From: UBA11475 sp045655805
Lineage (GTDB): Bacteria > Bacillota > Clostridia > Christensenellales > Borkfalkiaceae
Assembly: GCA_045655805.1 (NCBI GenBank)
Contig: JAZOPZ010000014.1
Location: 1 to 26,943 of the forward strand
Reading direction: 5' to 3'
DNA: 26,943 nt
Numbering within the stretch: the stretch's first letter is position 1; each line of letters opens with the position of its first letter. Under the pieces are notes generated by a model. It was not told the origin of the DNA, searched no databases, and saw nothing but the letters and a program-made list of their open reading frames with translations. The position numbers and the translations under genes were made by a program. Positions 15,966 through 23,042 of this stretch are shown piece by piece.

Positions 15966-15994
15966 AATTCCTCGCAAAAACATTGCGAGGAATT
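15966..15994 (-). terminator. Intercistronic hairpin between binding-protein and permease genes
   Basis: AATTCCTCGCAA (15966-15977) pairs over 12 bp with TTGCGAGGAATT (15983-15994). No T tract of note follows on the minus strand (TTTGCGCG). It probably acts as a 3' stabiliser or partial terminator that makes binding-protein mRNA more abundant than permease mRNA, a common pattern in such operons. Confidence 0.65.
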
Positions 15995-16011
15995 ACACCT
16001 TTTTTAATAAA

Positions 16012-16884
16012 TTAACCGTTAATTGCTTTAACTATTGCATTTGCAGGTGCTTCGTCAACAACTACTGCATAAATATTACCATTTTTAAGGTCAATCGCTG
16101 CATCTTGTGCACTTGCATACTGTTTACCTTCAATGTTATCAAAACCATTAAAGCCCCAATCATCATCATCGCCTTCAACATACATCATACCAGTTGTACC
16201 ATTTTGGTAACCAATTTTTTTACCAGAAAGCTCAGCAAGTTTTGCTTCAACTTCAGCAACAGTTTTGCAGTTGTCAAAATCAGTGTTATCAGCTGCTACT
16301 ATAAGTTTTTGTGAGGCTGCATAATATGGTGTGCTGAAATCATATAACGCTTCACGTTCAGCAGAAATAGTAATACCCGCCATACCAATATCCGCATAAT
16401 CACTATTTATTTCTGAGAAAATAGGGTCAAACGTAGGAAGGTTTTTAATAACTAATTCAAGCCCTTGGTCTTCAGCAAAAGCTGCTGCGATTTCTATATC
16501 AAGACCGTAAATCTTACCACCTTCTGTATATTCAAAAGGTTCAAATGGACAATTTGTAACGACAACTAAGTTGCTTGCCGTATTTGCTGTATTGTTTGGG
16601 GCAATATCGTAACCAACTTTAGTACCTTTACCTTCAAAATACTTTGCAACTAAAGCATCAAACTCTCCGTTAGCTTTGATTTTAGCAAGAAAATCATTTA
16701 TAGCAGTTTGTAATTCAGTATTGCCTTTTTTCATAACAAAAGCATAATTTTCATCAGTTAACTTAACGTCAATGATTTTTACAACATCTTTGTCTTCAGT
16801 CTTGCCACAAGACATTGCGGTTGCTGAGAAAAGGCAGGTTGCGCCAAGCATAAGCGCCAAAATTAAAGTAATAAGTTTCTTCAT
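16012..16884 (-). CDS. Amino-acid ABC transporter substrate-binding protein, apparently circularly permuted
   Basis: 290 residues from the ATG at 16884 (GGGAG 7 bases upstream; an in-frame ATG at 16905 lacks a site). A signal peptide is followed by a plausible lipobox ending at Cys26 (AMSC). The SBP family 3 core runs from about 105 to 290: LVVVTNCPFEPFEY, GGKIYGLDIEIAAAFAE, ADIGMAGITISAEREALYDFSTPYYAASQ, GKKIGYQNGTTGMMY and AAIDLKNGNIYAVVVDEAPANAIVKA. It stops where a normal protein continues. That missing segment is instead at the N-terminus (about 34-87): KIIDVKLTDENYAFVMKKGNTEL, then INDFLAKIKANGEFDALVAKYF. A linker of about 18 residues (88-105) joins the two parts. Together they make up one complete domain. 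It heads the operon with the permease and ATPase. Confidence 0.9.
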   Translation of the reverse strand: MKKLITLILALMLGATCLFSATAMSCGKTEDKDVVKIIDVKLTDENYAFVMKKGNTELQTAINDFLAKIKANGEFDALVAKYFEGKGTKVGYDIAPNNTANTASNLVVVTNCPFEPFEYTEGGKIYGLDIEIAAAFAEDQGLELVIKNLPTFDPIFSEINSDYADIGMAGITISAEREALYDFSTPYYAASQKLIVAADNTDFDNCKTVAEVEAKLAELSGKKIGYQNGTTGMMYVEGDDDDWGFNGFDNIEGKQYASAQDAAIDLKNGNIYAVVVDEAPANAIVKAING

Positions 16885-16898
16885 TATAAATCTCCCAC

Positions 16899-16913
16899 AA
16901 GGCACTGCCTTGA
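16899..16913. repeat. Perfect hairpin in the binding-protein mRNA leader
   Basis: CAAGGCACTGCCTTG is a perfect 7-bp-arm inverted repeat located about 15 bp upstream of the start codon, close to the ribosome site. It may affect mRNA stability or translation of the binding protein. Confidence 0.5.
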
Positions 16914-16931
16914 TTTGTATTTTGTGATGTT

Positions 16932-16960
16932 ATACTATCACTTATATTTGTAATTGTCAA
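16932..16960 (-). promoter_or_regulatory. Promoter of the amino-acid ABC operon with overlapping inverted repeat
   Basis: A perfect -35 TTGACA (16955-16960) and -10 TAGTAT (16932-16937) have a 17-bp spacer. The inverted repeat GTGAT...ATCAC (16924-16941) spans the -10 and could be an operator. No other recognisable signal was found in the AT-rich stretch 16961-17100. Confidence 0.65.
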
Positions 16961-17112
16961 ACACTTTTTGCATATATTTTTTATTTTTTCAAATAATTTT
17001 GAATAATTTTGCTTATTTTTGCATAAAATAATGAATAAATATATTTTTATGCGATTGATTTTTCTTTTAGAAAAATTTATGTGTGATTTTTAAAAAAGTT
17101 GACATACGAATA

Positions 17113-17140
17113 TTGACTTTTTTAAAACCATCGTTATAAT
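17113..17140 (+). promoter_or_regulatory. Promoter of the unknown membrane protein at 17251
   Basis: TTGACT (17113-17118) and a perfect TATAAT (17135-17140) with a 16-bp spacer on the plus strand. The predicted transcription start at about 17147 gives a leader of about 105 nt. Confidence 0.85.
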
Positions 17141-17146
17141 AAGGTC

Positions 17147-17235
17147 GGCGTTTGGTGATGCGGTAAATCCGTAATAAATTTTAGGGGGAAACCGTAAAGT
17201 CTTTCTTTATCCATAAGCCTTGAGGGGTGTTCCCC
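17147..17235 (+). promoter_or_regulatory. Candidate structured mRNA leader
   Basis: GGCGTTTGG (17147-17155) can pair at 7 of 9 positions with CCATAAGCC (17211-17219), enclosing a small CGG-TAAAT-CCG hairpin and a GGGGGAAACC stretch. A GGGG-TGTT-CCCC hairpin (17224-17235) lies just before the ribosome site. It does not match a riboswitch class I know. It may be an unclassified regulatory leader or chance structure. Confidence 0.35.
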
Positions 17236-17250
17236 AAAAGGTAGGTGAAA

Positions 17251-17766
17251 ATGAACTACACCGAAAAGTTTTTTTGTGGTAACGGTGACTTTGCCGTTAT
17301 TGCGCTAGTGGTTGCAGTCGTTTCAAAAATCGTGCTTAAATATATCAAGTTTAAGCCGATAAAAATAGCATTGCCATTTTTGCTTGGTGCAGGCGTTTAT
17401 GCGGTTTATTTTGCAATTTTGCAAAACTCTCCCACCGTCCGTAGTTTGCCGAGTGCTTTTGCTTGTGGAACGCTATCGCTAATATACACTTACGCTTACG
17501 AGTATCTGTCCGGCATTAAAAAATTGCCCAAAGGAAAAACGTTGACCGAGGTTGCTTTAATAAATTTATTAAAGGAACATAACGCAACCGAGGTTGACGA
17601 CGCCGTAGTGCGCATTAAACAAGTTAAAGAGGCTTCTGAAAACAGCAACAATATTACTGAAGAAATTTACGTAATACTGCTAGAAATTTTACCAGAAACA
17701 ACCGAAAGTAATTTGCTTACGCTTGCGCTTGCGATAGTTGCTATATTAGAAAACGACACACCGTAA
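17251..17766 (+). CDS. Unknown membrane protein, 171 aa
   Basis: Not recognised. The N-terminal half has about three hydrophobic segments (about 13-30, 38-56 and 65-85), and the C-terminal half is a soluble, mostly helical tail (KTLTEVALINLLKEHNATEVDDAV...). I prefer the ATG at 17251, preceded by AAAGG at a 9-base spacing, over the in-frame GTG at 17245, which leaves only 3 bases. It has its own promoter and an unusual leader. A GCGGTAGGG/CCCTACCGC hairpin (17772-17792) follows the stop. Confidence 0.75.
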   Translation: MNYTEKFFCGNGDFAVIALVVAVVSKIVLKYIKFKPIKIALPFLLGAGVYAVYFAILQNSPTVRSLPSAFACGTLSLIYTYAYEYLSGIKKLPKGKTLTEVALINLLKEHNATEVDDAVVRIKQVKEASENSNNITEEIYVILLEILPETTESNLLTLALAIVAILENDTP

Positions 17767-17771
17767 AAAAG

Positions 17772-17792
17772 GCGGTAGGGCTACCCTACCGC
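17772..17792 (+). terminator. Hairpin terminator after the 171-aa membrane protein
   Basis: GCGGTAGGG and CCCTACCGC pair perfectly (9 bp) around CTA, directly after the stop codon. The following TGATTTTAA is only a weak T tract, so termination may be partial. Confidence 0.6.
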
Positions 17793-17848
17793 TGATTTTA
17801 ACTATATTGACGAAACCTTTAAAAATAAAAATTCATTTTTAAATTTAA

Positions 17849-17877
17849 TTGTAAACTAAAAGTTTATTTGCTATAAT
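17849..17877 (+). promoter_or_regulatory. Promoter of the 188-aa membrane protein
   Basis: TTGTAA (17849-17854) and a perfect TATAAT (17872-17877) with a 17-bp spacer, followed by AAGGA at about 17893. Confidence 0.75.
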
Positions 17878-17908
17878 TAACCATATAAAAATTAAGGACG
17901 AAATAATT

Positions 17909-18475
17909 ATGGCATTGAAAGATATTAAAAAAAGCATTGACGAAAAAATATTAAGTAGCGAAGTGGTTAGGGATGAGTACGGAAACGTTGTGATTGATAT
18001 GACGGTAACTGACGATAGTAATTTTTTATCTCCGTTTTCAATGAAAACACAACCAGTGATTTCTACAGACGTTGCTGATTTTTTAGAAACTTCAACTTGT
18101 TCTTACGTCCCAGACGAAAGTTTTTCACTTAAAATACATAGCGATTGTATTGACGAAAACGAGCAAAAAGTTTACCCAAAAGCAATCGCCGAGTATTATA
18201 CACAACGCTACGTTGCTTGCGAAAAAGAACTTGACCGAAACGCTATTATTTCTATGATATTGGCTCTTTTTGGCATTTTTGCGCTTGCAGTTATGATTAC
18301 TCTTGAAAACTTGCTTATCGGTTCGGTCTGGACTGAAGTTATAGATATTATTGCTTGGGTTTTTTTATGGGAAGCAATTTACATTGCTTTTTTGACAAAT
18401 AGAGGGTTAAAACTTAAACGAAAAAGATATCTTTCACTTATAAATATGAAAGTTGAATTTTTATCACTAAAATAA
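17909..18475 (+). CDS. Unknown protein with two C-terminal membrane helices, 188 aa
   Basis: Not recognised. Residues 1-105 are soluble and acidic. Two hydrophobic segments follow (about 112-132, AIISMILALFGIFALAVMI, and about 140-160, VIDIIAWVFLWEAIYIAFL), then a basic stretch, GLKLKRKRYLSL. The topology suggests a cytosolic N-terminal domain anchored by a hairpin of two helices. Starts at an ATG with AAGGA 10 bases upstream. Monocistronic. Confidence 0.75.
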   Translation: MALKDIKKSIDEKILSSEVVRDEYGNVVIDMTVTDDSNFLSPFSMKTQPVISTDVADFLETSTCSYVPDESFSLKIHSDCIDENEQKVYPKAIAEYYTQRYVACEKELDRNAIISMILALFGIFALAVMITLENLLIGSVWTEVIDIIAWVFLWEAIYIAFLTNRGLKLKRKRYLSLINMKVEFLSLK

Positions 18476-18480
18476 AAAAA

Positions 18481-18508
18481 AAGCGTTCCGCCAAAAAACG
18501 GAACGCTT
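18481..18508. terminator. Bidirectional terminator between convergent genes
   Basis: AAGCGTTCCG (18481-18490) and CGGAACGCTT (18499-18508) form a 10-bp stem with A9 before it and T6 after it. It serves the 188-aa gene (+) and the purine permease gene (-). Confidence 0.85.
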
Positions 18509-18543
18509 AATTTTTTGATATTATCTTACGTTTACTTTATAGG

Positions 18544-20016
18544 TTATAAAGTAGTAGGAACGAAGAAGTATACGAGGAAGAGTGCAGTTACTACGAGTGA
18601 TACCACTGATACAGGGAACACAGGTTTTGCTGAATCTTCTTTCTTATTGATAGCGTAAGTGAGCCATTCAATACCGTAAGAGATAAGTGAAAGAACGGTG
18701 TATACTACTAAGCCGATACCGATACCATCAGTAATTGAGTATGCAAGAACCATTACTACGATAGTAAGGAAAGCAGATACTGCGTTGATAGTGTTAGAGA
18801 AGTCGATTGACTTAACGTTATTCTTCATCATAAGAACGCCTACCCAAATAAGAGCAGATGCGGTTGCAGCGCTTGGGATAGCAGCGAATACTGGCATAAT
18901 GAAGATTGATAAGAAGAATAAGCAAGCAACTACGAAAGCAGTAAGACCAGTTCTACCACCAGCAGAAATGCCTGAACCACTTTCAACGAAAGTAGTTACG
19001 GTAGAAGTACCGAGCATTGCACCAGCACAGGTTGCAACTGAGTCTGAAATCATAATCTTATCATAATTATGAGGCTTATCGTTTTCATCAGATAAAAGTC
19101 TGTTACCACCACAGCAACCAACGATGGTGCCCATAGTGTCGAACATATCAATCATACAGAAAGTGATGGTGAGCATAATAATGGTAAATATTGAACCACC
19201 GAAACCATCTTTAAATACGCCAGTGAAAGATAAGAATACACTATCTTCACCTACGGTAAAGAAATCTGCAAAGTTTTCCCAGAATTTCCAGGTAACGTCA
19301 CCGTTGTAAAGTTTTTGATAAGGAGTTACACCGAAAGGAATACCAACTATGGTCGCTATTAAAATACCGATAATAACGCCACCTTTAACTTCAAACTTAT
19401 CTAAGAGGGCGATTGCAAGTAAGCCAATTAACGCAACTACTGCAGGAGCAACTGCAACTTTCCAACCTTCACCCCAAGCAGAGAAAGTCACGAGGTCAGT
19501 GATAGTAGGACCAGCAACGATAATACCAGCGTTTTGGAAACCGATATATGCAATGAATAAACCGATACCAACTGAGATAGCAGCACGAACTGCTACAGGC
19601 ATACCGTCGAATACGAGTTCACGGAAAGTTTTGCCCTTAATGGTGATAAGTGAAAGTGCTAAGAAAACGATACCCGACATAAGTACTACCATAAAAGTAC
19701 CTGAATTCGTGAAATCACCGTATACACCACCGAGCATTAAGCCTACCGTAGCGTTAAGGCCCATACCTGATGCTTGGGCTAAAGGCATTTTAGCAAGGAA
19801 AGCCATCAACATAGTACCGATAATAGCACCGAAAGCCGTTGCCATAAACACTGACGACCAACTAATCCCTTTTGCGCCATGCCCAAGAATTTCAGATGGG
19901 TTAACCGTTAAAATGTAAGCCATTGTTAAGAAGGTAACGAGACCTGCAATGATTTCAGTTTTAACGGTGGTTTGTTTTTCTTCCGAAAAACCAAGTAAAC
20001 CTAAAAACTTGTTCAT
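18544..20016 (-). CDS. NCS2-family purine permease (AzgA-like)
   Basis: 490 residues with 12 or more hydrophobic segments. The AzgA-type hypoxanthine/guanine/adenine permease signature is clear: EIIAGLVTFLTMAYILTVNPSEIL near the N-terminus, MPLAQASGMGLNATVG, and later MLGTSTVTTFVESGSGISAGGRTGLTAFV, which holds the substrate-site TTFVESGSG motif. The start is taken at the ATG at 20016, with GGAGG 7 bases upstream; the in-frame upstream ATG at 20046 lies in the leader hairpin and has no site. Monocistronic. There is no purine riboswitch in the short leader. Confidence 0.92.
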   Translation of the reverse strand: MNKFLGLLGFSEEKQTTVKTEIIAGLVTFLTMAYILTVNPSEILGHGAKGISWSSVFMATAFGAIIGTMLMAFLAKMPLAQASGMGLNATVGLMLGGVYGDFTNSGTFMVVLMSGIVFLALSLITIKGKTFRELVFDGMPVAVRAAISVGIGLFIAYIGFQNAGIIVAGPTITDLVTFSAWGEGWKVAVAPAVVALIGLLAIALLDKFEVKGGVIIGILIATIVGIPFGVTPYQKLYNGDVTWKFWENFADFFTVGEDSVFLSFTGVFKDGFGGSIFTIIMLTITFCMIDMFDTMGTIVGCCGGNRLLSDENDKPHNYDKIMISDSVATCAGAMLGTSTVTTFVESGSGISAGGRTGLTAFVVACLFFLSIFIMPVFAAIPSAATASALIWVGVLMMKNNVKSIDFSNTINAVSAFLTIVVMVLAYSITDGIGIGLVVYTVLSLISYGIEWLTYAINKKEDSAKPVFPVSVVSLVVTALFLVYFFVPTTL

Positions 20017-20030
20017 AAAAAATCCTCCAT

Positions 20031-20045
20031 TGGTACGAAGTACCA
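20031..20045 (-). promoter_or_regulatory. Leader hairpin next to the permease ribosome site
   Basis: TGGTAC-GAA-GTACCA (plus-strand spelling) is a perfect 6-bp stem ending about two bases before the GGAGG of the purine permease gene. It could modulate access of ribosomes. Confidence 0.5.
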
Positions 20046-20059
20046 TATTTTATGTTTTA

Positions 20060-20088
20060 ATTTTATCAAACATAAGAGAATTTTTCAA
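20060..20088 (-). promoter_or_regulatory. Promoter of the purine permease gene
   Basis: TTGAAA (20083-20088) and TAAAAT (20060-20065) with a 17-bp spacer on the minus strand. The leader is about 40 nt. Confidence 0.8.
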
Positions 20089-20132
20089 GCAATATTGCGA
20101 CAAAAATCGTCATAAATCTAATTTTTTTAAAT

Positions 20133-20414
20133 TTATATATACAAAAGTAATCCAAAATAAATAAATTCCGTGCGATTTAGATAGATAAAGTCTTTTTTTG
20201 CAATACAAAAGCGTTGGCAAAGACCGTCTATCGTATCGAAAGGTTGAACTCTATATAGCCGTGCATTTTGTTTTTTTATCACCAACACCTGCCCTGCGTG
20301 GACTTCACATTTTAATGAATTGTCGGAAATTATCCTAAAAGGTGGAACTTGCAATTTTTCGGAAATTGAAATTAAATTTTCGCCTTTATTGACGCGATAT
20401 AAAAAACTTTCCAT
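20133..20414 (-). CDS. Small protein made of two LysM domains
   Basis: 93 residues. The first LysM runs about 5-46 (YRVNKGENLISISEKLQVPPFRII...HAGQVLVI) and the second about 53-93 (YRVQPFDTIDGLCQRF...FIYFGLLLYI). LysM binds N-acetylglucosamine-containing polymers such as peptidoglycan. There is no signal peptide. Such short cytosolic LysM proteins occur in spore-forming Firmicutes, sometimes linked to the spore coat, but that role is inference. The second repeat has diverged at its end (YFG in place of YPG). No ribosome site precedes the ATG; a TATATA box ends about 4 bases before it. Divergent from the SpoVB-like gene. Confidence 0.75.
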   Translation of the reverse strand: MESFLYRVNKGENLISISEKLQVPPFRIISDNSLKCEVHAGQVLVIKKQNARLYRVQPFDTIDGLCQRFCIAKKDFIYLNRTEFIYFGLLLYI

Positions 20415-20490
20415 ACTTTATATAATGCAAAAAGACTTTTTAAAATTACAAGCCGTCATATTAAGCGAATACTTTTAATAAAATAACTGT

Positions 20491-22041
20491 ATGAAAACTG
20501 TTTTTAAAACGGCTATGATTGTTACTATATTTTCGTTAGCTGAAAAATTTTTGGGCTTTTTATACCGTATATATTTATCTAGGGCTATCGGCAACGAAGG
20601 CATAGGACTTTACCAAATTGCGTTGTCAGTTTTTGCTACAGTTTTGACGCTTTGTAGCGCAGGAATACCTGCAACGGTATCGCGAATTATAACCAAATAC
20701 CGTTCGCAAGGTAAAGGCTATAAGACCTCTAAAGTGGTTACCGCAGGGATTGCGGTAACGGTAATTACGGGCGTTCCTTTAACAATTTTACTATTTGCCC
20801 TGCCCAACGCTTTAGGGTTTGCCTTTGCCGACGAAAGGTGTTTGCCATTATTTTACACAATACTACCTGCCCTTACCATTAACGCCGTATACGGCGTACT
20901 GAAAGGTATGTTTTGTGGTACTAAAGATTTCTTACCATACAGCGTAATTGAACTTATTGAAGAAGCCGTTATGATAGTATGCGGTATCATTTTAGTTCAG
21001 ACGGCGACTTCTGCTGTTGACGGAGCAACCAAAGCAATAATTGCCGTTTTTGTATCGTACGCCGTTTCCTTTACGCTAGGCACGGGGCTTTTTATATACC
21101 GTGGTGGAAAAATTAAAAACCCAAAAGGCGAACTTAAGCCGTTGTTTTTTGCAAGTTTACCTATTACGGCAATGCGGACGGCGAGTTCAATGGTGGCGTC
21201 GCTTATATCAATACTTTTGCCGATTAGATTAATTGCAAGTGGAATGAGCAAGTCGGGGGCGACGGCGTCGTTTGGGGCGTTCTACGGACTGGCAATGCCA
21301 CTTTTATACGCACCTATGTCGCTTATCGGTCCGTTCACCGTAGTACTTATACCACAAATCGCAGAAAGTTTTTATAAAAAAGATTTTAATTCTCTTAAAA
21401 CTGATATTGAAAAATCGCTGAATATTACGATTTTTTTAACTGCCCTTGCAATACCTGCTTTTACCTGCTTTGGCGAAGAAGTTGGAATTATGATTTTTGA
21501 TAGTTACGAAGGTGGCATTTATACTTCACGCTCGGCAATATTGATGATGCTTATTTGTCTATCTTCACTAACGACTAGCGTTTTAAATTCTATTGGACAG
21601 GAAAATAAAACCTTTTTAACCTTTACTTTAAGCAACATCTTTATGCTTGTTTCTATTTGGTTTTTGCCTAAATATTTTGGTATTTACGCCTTGCTTATCG
21701 GATATATTTGCGTTTATGGAATAGATACTTTGTTAAACTTACGGCTTATACGCAAAAAGACCGGCGTTAGACTAAAAGTTGGTGGGTTTGCTTTTTACGC
21801 CGTATTATTTACCGTGCCGACTTGTGTGCTTGGTTTCTTGATAAAAAGTCTTTTATTAAGCCGAGCAGGAATGTTTTTAACGACGTTTATAGGCTCGATA
21901 ATTACCGTTGCTTTTAACTTTGCATTTTTTATTGTGTTTGGGCTGATTGATTATAGAGAAATTTTAAGCAAACTACGTAAGAAAACTTTTTTTGCTCGCA
22001 AAAGGAATATTTCCCACACCATAAGCGGCAAAAGCAACTAG
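20491..22041 (+). CDS. spoVB: SpoVB-like MOP-superfamily flippase
   Basis: 516 residues, about 14 membrane helices, polysaccharide biosynthesis/MurJ-like (MVF) transporter. The start FKTAMIVTIFSLAEKFLGFLYRIYLSRAIGNEGIGLYQIALSV is characteristic of SpoVB/YkvU. LCSAGIPATVSRII and MPLLYAPMSLIGPFTVVLIPQIAES are further family segments. SpoVB acts in spore cortex synthesis, probably as a lipid II or polyprenyl-glycan flippase; paralogues act in vegetative cells. The N-terminal Arg/Glu positions near RIYLSRAIG are intact. No ribosome site is visible; TAAAAT ends 6 bases before the ATG. Symbol given by family resemblance. Confidence 0.88.
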   Translation: MKTVFKTAMIVTIFSLAEKFLGFLYRIYLSRAIGNEGIGLYQIALSVFATVLTLCSAGIPATVSRIITKYRSQGKGYKTSKVVTAGIAVTVITGVPLTILLFALPNALGFAFADERCLPLFYTILPALTINAVYGVLKGMFCGTKDFLPYSVIELIEEAVMIVCGIILVQTATSAVDGATKAIIAVFVSYAVSFTLGTGLFIYRGGKIKNPKGELKPLFFASLPITAMRTASSMVASLISILLPIRLIASGMSKSGATASFGAFYGLAMPLLYAPMSLIGPFTVVLIPQIAESFYKKDFNSLKTDIEKSLNITIFLTALAIPAFTCFGEEVGIMIFDSYEGGIYTSRSAILMMLICLSSLTTSVLNSIGQENKTFLTFTLSNIFMLVSIWFLPKYFGIYALLIGYICVYGIDTLLNLRLIRKKTGVRLKVGGFAFYAVLFTVPTCVLGFLIKSLLLSRAGMFLTTFIGSIITVAFNFAFFIVFGLIDYREILSKLRKKTFFARKRNISHTISGKSN

Positions 22042-22062
22042 ATATTAGTAATTTTAGCAAAT

Positions 22063-22094
22063 AAAAAATTCCACCAATTTGGTGGAATTTTTTA
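22063..22094. terminator. Bidirectional terminator between spoVB-like and folT-like genes
   Basis: AAAAAATTCCACC and GGTGGAATTTTTT form a long stem around a short loop, with A and T runs on both sides. It is placed between two convergent stop codons. Confidence 0.85.
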
Positions 22095-22109
22095 ATAACT
22101 AATTAAAAA

Positions 22110-22844
22110 CTATTCTTCCGTAATATCTTCGTTTACCTTGAGTTGTGCATCTATTGAAGATACTGCTGAAGTTTCCGTACTAACTTCGGGTTGAGTGAAA
22201 TTAATAACCAACCTACTATAAAGCATATTTTTAAGTTTTACGGAAAGTTCTAACATCGCAAGGCTGATTGCGAGATTTACACCAAGCACCGGAAGTTGTA
22301 AAAGCGAACGACTGAAAAGGAACGCCATAAAAGGTTCAGAACTAGCCTTTGATGCAAAGGAAATATTTACGCCGAAATAAAGTGCAAAAGTGTTGATTAA
22401 AACGGTGCATATAATAAACGATATTGCGTAACCGATTACAACCTTTACGTATCTATTGATATGTTTAATAGAATACACCGAACCGAAGATAAAACCAAAC
22501 AAACCACTTGATATACCGATAAAAGGATTGTACCAACCACCGTACATAAACAAGCCCGTTATAAGGTCACCGAAAAAACATATTATGAACGCATCTGTTC
22601 CACCAAACATTATCCCCACGAGGCAAGCACCACACATAGTAAAGGTAAGTTTTTGAACGGCTGTGTCGATTGACGCTAAATTCAAAAGTGCCATTAACGC
22701 ACTACAAATTGCTATGTATACGATACGGCGAGTATTGTTCACCTTGTTTACAGTGAGAACTTTACGCTTTAATATAAACGCGATGATAAGCGTTGCTATC
22801 GTTGCAAAAATAATAAATGATGTTACGATGTAAAAAATAGGCAT
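22110..22844 (-). CDS. folT: ECF transporter S component, folate type
   Basis: 244 residues, about six helices, the substrate-binding S subunit of an energy-coupling factor vitamin transporter. The core IVYIAICSALMALLNLASID, then KLTFTMCGACLVGIMFGGTDAFIICFFGDLITGLFMYGGWYNPFIGISSGLFGFIFG, matches folate-type S components. An extra N-terminal helix (about 1-25) and a polar Ser/Thr-rich C-terminal tail (about 210-244) extend it. The ATG at 22844 is used, 8 bases after AAAGGAG; a GTG at 22853 lies inside the site. No ECF ATPases or T subunit are nearby, so it must use a shared energising module. The THF riboswitch in the leader supports folate specificity. Confidence 0.88.
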   Translation of the reverse strand: MPIFYIVTSFIIFATIATLIIAFILKRKVLTVNKVNNTRRIVYIAICSALMALLNLASIDTAVQKLTFTMCGACLVGIMFGGTDAFIICFFGDLITGLFMYGGWYNPFIGISSGLFGFIFGSVYSIKHINRYVKVVIGYAISFIICTVLINTFALYFGVNISFASKASSEPFMAFLFSRSLLQLPVLGVNLAISLAMLELSVKLKNMLYSRLVINFTQPEVSTETSAVSSIDAQLKVNEDITEE

Positions 22845-22849
22845 AAAAA

Positions 22850-22870
22850 CCACTCCTTTAATTTGAGTGG
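22850..22870 (-). promoter_or_regulatory. Ribosome-site sequestering hairpin of the folate riboswitch
   Basis: CCACTC (22870-22865) pairs with GAGTGG (22855-22850), which contains the end of the AAAGGAG ribosome site. This is the expression platform for translational OFF control. The same ACTC can instead pair with GAGT at the 5' edge of the aptamer (8 of 9 positions match between AAUAUGAGU and ACUCAAAUU), giving an alternative state with a free ribosome site. Confidence 0.65.
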
Positions 22871-22879
22871 TCCGCTTTT

Positions 22880-22968
22880 GCGGACGCGGAAATATATCGC
22901 AGGTTTATAACCTTTCGTTTGCAAACAACGTCCCGTTTTGCAACACTTTACGCATATTTCCTACTCAT
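22880..22968 (-). ncRNA. Tetrahydrofolate (THF) riboswitch aptamer
   Basis: In RNA sense the leader reads GAGUAG, GAAAUAUGCGUAAAGUGU, GGGACGUUGUUUGCAAACGAA, then CUGCGAUAUAUUUCC and GCGUCCGC. The known THF riboswitch has, in the same order and at nearly the same spacing, GAGUAG, GAUUCGCGUUAAGUGU, GGGAUGUCGUC...AACGAA, GCGGUGAAUC and GCAUCCGC. Stem P2 (GGAAAUAU with AUAUUUCC) is retained although its sequence differs from the known example. Upstream of a folate-type S component this is the expected context. No covariance search was possible. Confidence 0.85.
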
Positions 22969-22977
22969 ATTACTGTT

Positions 22978-23006
22978 ATTTTATCAAATAAACGCTCATA
23001 TTGCAA
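22978..23006 (-). promoter_or_regulatory. Promoter of the THF riboswitch-folT unit
   Basis: TTGCAA (23001-23006) and TAAAAT (22978-22983) with a 17-bp spacer on the minus strand. The -35 is one arm of the inverted repeat at 23001-23017. Confidence 0.7.
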
Positions 23007-23017
23007 GTATACTGCAA
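23001..23017. repeat. 17-bp palindrome in the folT/DUF421 divergent promoter region
   Basis: TTGCAAGTATACTGCAA has TTGCA/TGCAA arms and a GTATAC centre. It overlaps the -35 of the folT promoter and lies about 25 bp before the DUF421 start. Its place and symmetry suggest a dimeric regulator site controlling both directions. Confidence 0.45.
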
Positions 23018-23042
23018 TAAAAAATTCACATAATATTAGCGT

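Noticed and set aside
17147..17250. Cyclic-di-AMP (ydaO-type) riboswitch in the leader of the 171-aa gene
   Set aside because: GGGGGAAACC and GGGGTGTT recall parts of that class, but the remaining conserved elements are missing and the leader is too short.
19349..19918. 189-aa plus-strand frame opposite the purine permease gene
   Set aside because: Antisense shadow; low-complexity Ile/Pro/Thr composition arises from the reverse complement of membrane-helix codons.
20017..20060. Purine riboswitch upstream of the NCS2 permease
   Set aside because: The leader between promoter and start is only about 40 nt and contains just a 6-bp hairpin, too short for a purine aptamer.
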